A stretch of 6,547 nucleotides of DNA from Gammaproteobacteria bacterium (lineage in GTDB: Bacteria > Pseudomonadota > Gammaproteobacteria > Arenicellales > JAHEKD01), in assembly GCA_024638545.1 (NCBI GenBank), contig JAHEKD010000152.1, positions 1 through 6,547 of the forward strand, written 5' to 3'. Positions 1 to 6,547 of the stretch are shown here, piece after piece. The notes beneath the pieces were generated by a model. It saw only the letters and a program-made list of their open reading frames with translations. It made no database searches and had not been told where the DNA came from. The translations under genes were made by a program, and so were the position numbers. Numbering within the stretch: position 1 is the stretch's first letter; each line of letters begins with the position of its first letter.

Positions 1-2
1 GA

Positions 3-1271
3 AATATGTCCACAACGATCCTGGCAGGATTAAGCGGCGGTCTGGATTCAGTCGTGTTACTTCACCTGCTGAAGTCCATTGACCGGCAGCTTGAGAGTGC
101 CCGCATCAGTGCTATTCACGTAAATCACGGGATTCATAATGACAGCAGTGACTGGGCCGAATTTTGTCAACAATACTGTGACGCGCTGGGTGTGGAGTTG
201 CATATCTCACAGCACAGACTTAAAAGCGTAACGTCTAATCGCGAAGCTGTTTTTCGACGGCATCGTTATCGGGTATTCAGCGATCATCTGCCGAAATCGG
301 GCCTGTTGTTAACCGCGCACCATCTTAATGACCAGGCAGAGACAATCTTGTTTAATCTTTTCCGCGGCGCTGGCCTTAAGGGTTTAAGAGGGATGAAACA
401 GCGTATTGCGTTCGCCTCGGGTGTGCACATACGACCGCTTTTAGCGGCGCCTCGGCGTCTACTTTGCGAGTATGCGGAAAATCATCACCTCAAGTGGATT
501 GACGATCCCTCGAATGATGATGTTAAGCTGGATAGAAATTTTATCCGTCACCATGTAATACCTGTGATCGAGCGGCGCTGGCCAGCCGGGCAATCATCTA
601 TCGCACGCAGCGGCGCAAATTTGATACAGACAGAGCAAATTATTGATGAGGTTGGACATAAAGATATTGAATTTTGCAGGCAGCCGGATCACCCGGGTGT
701 TATTGAAAATGCCTATATCAGCGTGCTAAACCTGAGCCGGATGGATCAGCTCTCAAGGGCCCGCCAGTTTAATGCGTTAAGGCTTTGGATATTAACAAGC
801 GCCGCAATCACGGTCACTGCAGACCAGCTGCAGCAGATTCACCAGGATTTATGCACGCAACCGTCAAGCGGTCTTTTTGAACTCGAGAGTTATCAGCTCA
901 GAGTCTTCAAAAACTGTTTGTATCTGATGCCGGCGATGCCGAAATCGCCCCAGCGTATTGAAAAGCCGCAGATTAATGATGATAGCTTTATTTTCAGAAA
1001 TTTATCGCTGAGGGTGCACTTACAGACAAAGACGGGATTAAATCCAGGTTCAGCATTGAGGTTTGCGCACAGGCAGGGTGGCGAAAAAATTCGACACCAC
1101 GGACAAAACCAGCGATTAAAATCAATCTATCAACAGCGCCTGATTCCAACCTGGGAGAGGGAGATCATTCCTCTGATTTTCGAGGATAATCAGCTCATCG
1201 CCGTACCGGGTGTTGTCTTGTCAGATGATGGTCCTTTTGAAAAATCCTCGGTAAGTAAATATAAAGATTAA
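3..1271 (+). CDS. tilS: tRNA(Ile)-lysidine synthetase TilS, 5' end probably cut by the window edge
   Basis: TilS is a cytoplasmic enzyme that uses ATP and lysine to convert the wobble cytidine of tRNA-Ile(CAU) to lysidine, so that it reads AUA as isoleucine. Counting from the ATG at base 6 (421 residues), the PP-loop motif SGGLDS is at residues 10-15, HVNHG at 38-42, AHHLNDQAET at 104-113, and the segment WIDDPSNDD followed by RNFIR lies near 163-180. A C-terminal TilS domain is visible around 350-405 (RQGGEKI, then LIPTWERE and IAVPGVVL). E. coli TilS has roughly a dozen more residues ahead of the PP-loop, and the frame is open back to the window edge (codon 3-5 is AAT). The true start is therefore probably outside, although the ATG at 6 cannot be excluded. 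The usual Asp-Asp of the AHxxDDxxET motif is Asn-Asp here (Asn108). The gene is followed by 161 bp before pyrG, with no clear terminator. Confidence 0.95.
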   Translation, partial: NMSTTILAGLSGGLDSVVLLHLLKSIDRQLESARISAIHVNHGIHNDSSDWAEFCQQYCDALGVELHISQHRLKSVTSNREAVFRRHRYRVFSDHLPKSGLLLTAHHLNDQAETILFNLFRGAGLKGLRGMKQRIAFASGVHIRPLLAAPRRLLCEYAENHHLKWIDDPSNDDVKLDRNFIRHHVIPVIERRWPAGQSSIARSGANLIQTEQIIDEVGHKDIEFCRQPDHPGVIENAYISVLNLSRMDQLSRARQFNALRLWILTSAAITVTADQLQQIHQDLCTQPSSGLFELESYQLRVFKNCLYLMPAMPKSPQRIEKPQINDDSFIFRNLSLRVHLQTKTGLNPGSALRFAHRQGGEKIRHHGQNQRLKSIYQQRLIPTWEREIIPLIFEDNQLIAVPGVVLSDDGPFEKSSVSKYKD

Positions 1272-1387
1272 TCATCTGTACCTGCCCGTATAAATTTGAT
1301 AAGCTTTACGCCCGTCCGATTGTGATACTTTAATTTAATTAAACGTATCGCATTCCTGTTGCAGATAAAACTTACAGCTGGCTTTAA

Positions 1388-3890
<2,503 letters not shown>

Positions 3891-3893
3891 TAA

Positions 3894-5189
<1,296 letters not shown>

Positions 5190-5211
5190 TGACGACAATG
5201 AGTTAACTGAG

Positions 5212-5239
5212 TTTAAAAACCGATGCGCTCCGGTATAGA
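5212..5239 (+). promoter_or_regulatory. Weak candidate promoter in the eno-ftsB gap
   Basis: TTTAAA at 5212-5217 and TATAGA at 5234-5239 each match 4 of 6 sigma-70 consensus bases, with a 16-bp spacer. They sit in the 105-bp gap between eno and ftsB and would give a leader of about 50 nt. No convincing rho-independent terminator is visible in the gap, so ftsB may equally be transcribed from the upstream genes. Low confidence. Confidence 0.2.
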
Positions 5240-5294
5240 TCATCAACAGCCAGTCAGCCCCCGGCAAAAACGCTGCAGGTCAGCTTAAAGCGTT

Positions 5295-5582
5295 ATGAAA
5301 TATTTTTTGTTCACCTTAATCGTTCTCATCGCTTTGGTTCAGTGGATACTGTGGTTTGGAAATGACGGTATTATTGATCTGTGGGAGTCCCGTCAAAACC
5401 TGCAGGCTATTAGACTTGAAAACAGTGAGCTTGAACAGCGGAATAATGAACTGAAGGCAGAAGTTATTGACTTGCAAACCGGGCTGCAGGCCGTCGAGGA
5501 AAGGGCTCGCTCCGAATTGGGTTTAGTTAAAGAGGACGAGACGTTTATTCAGATTATTGAAAAAAAAGATAACGGGCCGTGA
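5295..5582 (+). CDS. ftsB: Cell division protein FtsB
   Basis: FtsB is a small bitopic inner-membrane protein that joins FtsL and FtsQ to form the FtsQLB complex, which triggers septal peptidoglycan synthesis by FtsWI. The 95-residue product has a short cytoplasmic start, one transmembrane helix (about residues 3-20), the family LWFGNDGI segment at 19-26, a periplasmic coiled coil (about 31-66, rich in Glu, Leu, Gln and Asn), and the conserved VEERARSELG at 67-76. It aligns without gaps to E. coli FtsB through about residue 88. The FtsQ-contacting Glu69 and Phe84 are kept, while E. coli Tyr85 is Ile here. It is slightly shorter than the 103-residue E. coli protein at the C-terminus. The start matches the E. 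coli start, although the Shine-Dalgarno is poor (AGGT at 5277-5280, 14 nt upstream). In many gammaproteobacteria ispD follows directly, but here ftsB faces a convergent gene. Confidence 0.95.
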   Translation: MKYFLFTLIVLIALVQWILWFGNDGIIDLWESRQNLQAIRLENSELEQRNNELKAEVIDLQTGLQAVEERARSELGLVKEDETFIQIIEKKDNGP

Positions 5583-5601
5583 TCTTCTTGTTAAGATCAT
5601 G
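5578..5601. terminator. Hairpin between convergent ftsB and membrane-protein gene, possible weak terminator
   Basis: A perfect 7-bp inverted repeat, TGATCTT at 5580-5586 and AAGATCA at 5593-5599 with a 6-nt loop, overlaps the ftsB stop codon. On the plus-strand RNA the stem extends by a G-U and a C-G pair to 9 bp. It is placed where a bidirectional terminator between converging genes is expected. No proper T-run follows on the plus strand. On the minus strand a run of eight T begins only about 12 nt past the stem. Its efficiency as a terminator is therefore doubtful. Confidence 0.35.
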
Positions 5602-5619
5602 AAATTTAAGGTAGCGCGA

Positions 5620-5922
5620 CTATTCAGCGTTTCGTTTTTTTCTGGTTAATGACAGGGAGCGCATCCTTTCGATTAAAATATTTTCACAGAATTTAAAAAT
5701 AAGATAGACAATCATGGATAACATACCCGTCATCATCAATTCAAACGCCTGCTCCAGACCGCCATCTTTTAGCGCCATTAATCCATAAGTAGTAATAAAT
5801 TTCCAGTTAGCGGCTACCAGTCTGAAGATGTTGAGCGTCATTGCGCCAAACGCTAATCCCGACGCCATCAGTAAAATGAATGCGATTGACGGGTGTTTAT
5901 ATAAAAACTTGTAAATAGTCAT
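5620..5922 (-). CDS. Small two-helix inner-membrane protein of unknown function
   Basis: I do not recognise a named family. The 100-residue product has two strongly hydrophobic segments, about 12-34 (starting PSIAFILLMA) and about 60-78 (AFELMMTGMLSMIVYLIFK). These are joined by a loop containing LMALKDGGLEQ at 48-58. The tail ends in a basic RKKR cluster at 94-97. Lys5, Lys9 and His10 at the front and the basic tail suggest a hairpin with both ends in the cytoplasm. The DGGLEQ loop and the FKFCE motif at 76-80 look like conserved features, and I have an unverified impression of similar small proteins in other proteobacteria. A coding role is supported by the coherent membrane design, the lack of any overlapping gene, and the convergent placement after ftsB. 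The Shine-Dalgarno is weak (an AAAGAG stretch just before the ATG). It lies downstream of ygfZ on the same strand and could share its transcript. Confidence 0.7.
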   Translation of the reverse strand: MTIYKFLYKHPSIAFILLMASGLAFGAMTLNIFRLVAANWKFITTYGLMALKDGGLEQAFELMMTGMLSMIVYLIFKFCENILIERMRSLSLTRKKRNAE

Positions 5923-6109
5923 GCTCTTTGCCCGATTGATAAAAATAGAATTTTTGAATCATTGTGCATAGTTTGACGCGCTTATGCAATTTCCGCCCGA
6001 GACGCAAGCGACCGTTCCGGCAGGCGTCCTGACCGCGTGCCGCAGATGATCAGGAAATGGCCTGAACTGATTACAAGCCGGGTCAACTGTAACGCCATCC
6101 CCAAAGGGT
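5923..6109. other. 187-bp stretch between the annotated ends of ygfZ and the small membrane-protein gene
   Basis: No intact gene is evident. The half next to ygfZ (about 5990-6070) is GC-rich and contains overlapping inverted repeats. The half next to the membrane-protein gene is AT-rich and could hold its minus-strand promoter, but I see only poor matches. In the minus-strand frame shifted by one base from ygfZ, the sequence stays open down to a stop at 5959-5961. Its first 25 or so residues resemble a YgfZ C-terminus, so part of this stretch may be former or misread ygfZ coding sequence. Confidence 0.5.
6018..6042. repeat. GC-rich imperfect inverted repeat (hairpin)
   Basis: CGGCA at 6018-6022 pairs with TGCCG at 6038-6042. 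After a G-G mismatch, GCG at 6024-6026 pairs with CGC at 6034-6036, leaving a 7-nt loop. No T-run follows on either strand, so a rho-independent terminator is not supported. A second small repeat, TCAGG at 6050-6054 with CCTGA at 6061-6065, lies next to it. Confidence 0.35.
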
Positions 6110-6547
6110 TTAATCAAATTGACCAACGGCCAGGCATTCGTAGGTTTGACCATGCGTTAGTACGGCATCTACAATTTTCAACGGTTTCTGATAGCTCGCA
6201 TGTTTAAGCGTTTGGCCCGGGGAAATCGGCGTTTCGGAGTCGAGTTCAAGATGTTTCATCGCCTGTTTTGCCTTGCCAAGATAATGTAGTCGAGCAACGA
6301 CTTCCTGACCCGGGAAACAGCCTTTAGAAAAGCTGATGCCGTTCAGCTTATCCAGATTTACGTGTTGGGGAATAAACAGTTCACTGGTCTGTATATCGAT
6401 ATTGGGTACCATTTCCCTGATTTCACTTAATCGCCAGTGTTGTTGGGATTCCTCGGGTGAAATTAATTTCAGTTCAGAAATTAGATCAGGGGATTTTAAG
6501 ATCGCCAGACAGCGCTCTGAACGACTTGAAATATTCACTATAAACCC
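6110..6547 (-). CDS. ygfZ: YgfZ-type folate-binding protein, C-terminal part, runs off the right edge
   Basis: YgfZ is a tetrahydrofolate-binding protein of the aminomethyltransferase (GcvT-like) fold that supports the activity or repair of Fe-S enzymes such as MiaB. About 145 C-terminal residues are visible. The diagnostic motif KGCFPGQE is encoded at 6302-6325 with its essential Cys. It is preceded by ELFIPQHVNLDKLNGISFSKG, which closely follows the E. coli segment ahead of KGCYTGQE. The frame remains open to the window end. A GTG at 6538 is an internal Val codon, not the start, and roughly half of the usual 300-odd residues lie outside. The reading frame stops after ECLAVGQFD, only 68 residues beyond the Cys against about 98 in E. 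coli. The neighbouring frame continues with plausible family-like sequence, so the 3' end may be frameshifted near 6123-6127. Confidence 0.92.
   Translation of the reverse strand, partial: GFIVNISSRSERCLAILKSPDLISELKLISPEESQQHWRLSEIREMVPNIDIQTSELFIPQHVNLDKLNGISFSKGCFPGQEVVARLHYLGKAKQAMKHLELDSETPISPGQTLKHASYQKPLKIVDAVLTHGQTYECLAVGQFD

Noticed and set aside
1284..1315. Two GCCCGT copies 26 bp apart in the tilS-pyrG gap
   Set aside because: They are too short and not helically convincing as operator sites, with no matching known regulator motif.
5199..5213. Direct repeat TGAGTT-AAC-TGAGTT just after eno
   Set aside because: Two 6-bp copies in an AT-rich gap are within chance expectation, and there is no dyad or known operator pattern.
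5984..6049. A 21-codon plus-strand open frame starting MQFPPETQ
   Set aside because: It has no Shine-Dalgarno and no recognisable feature, and it overlaps the likely former ygfZ 3' end on the other strand.

Overview
This window is a housekeeping block from a gammaproteobacterium, probably environmental and of moderate GC content. I base this on the gene order tilS - pyrG - kdsA - eno - ftsB on the plus strand, which is a classic gammaproteobacterial arrangement, and on an FtsB that aligns almost residue for residue with the E. coli protein. KdsA implies a Kdo-containing lipopolysaccharide and therefore a Gram-negative envelope. I cannot name the genus.

Layout: the end of the window near base 1 cuts into tilS (tRNA-Ile lysidine synthetase), whose first residues probably lie outside. 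A 161-bp gap with possible promoter elements precedes pyrG (CTP synthase). kdsA (Kdo-8-phosphate synthase) starts inside the last codons of pyrG, with an 11-bp overlap. eno (enolase) follows after 18 bp behind a good Shine-Dalgarno site. ftsB (divisome protein) follows after a 105-bp gap. The plus-strand run then stops. In place of ispD, which often follows ftsB in this group, two minus-strand genes converge on it: an unrecognised 100-residue two-helix membrane protein and the C-terminal part of ygfZ (folate-binding Fe-S maintenance protein), which runs off the right edge.

Functionally, pyrG and kdsA are linked through CTP, which KdsB uses to activate Kdo for LPS. Enolase supplies phosphoenolpyruvate, which is a KdsA substrate. 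TilS and FtsB serve decoding and division. The cluster is best read as co-located growth functions, not as a specialised system.

I found no mobile element, CRISPR array, RNA gene, phage gene or evidence of an undescribed system. The points worth a second look are fine-scale: a probable +1 frame disruption near the 3' end of ygfZ, unusual residues in conserved motifs of PyrG (SSGFG instead of PGGFG) and TilS (ND instead of DD), a metal-dependent-type cysteine in KdsA, and the small unrecognised membrane protein.
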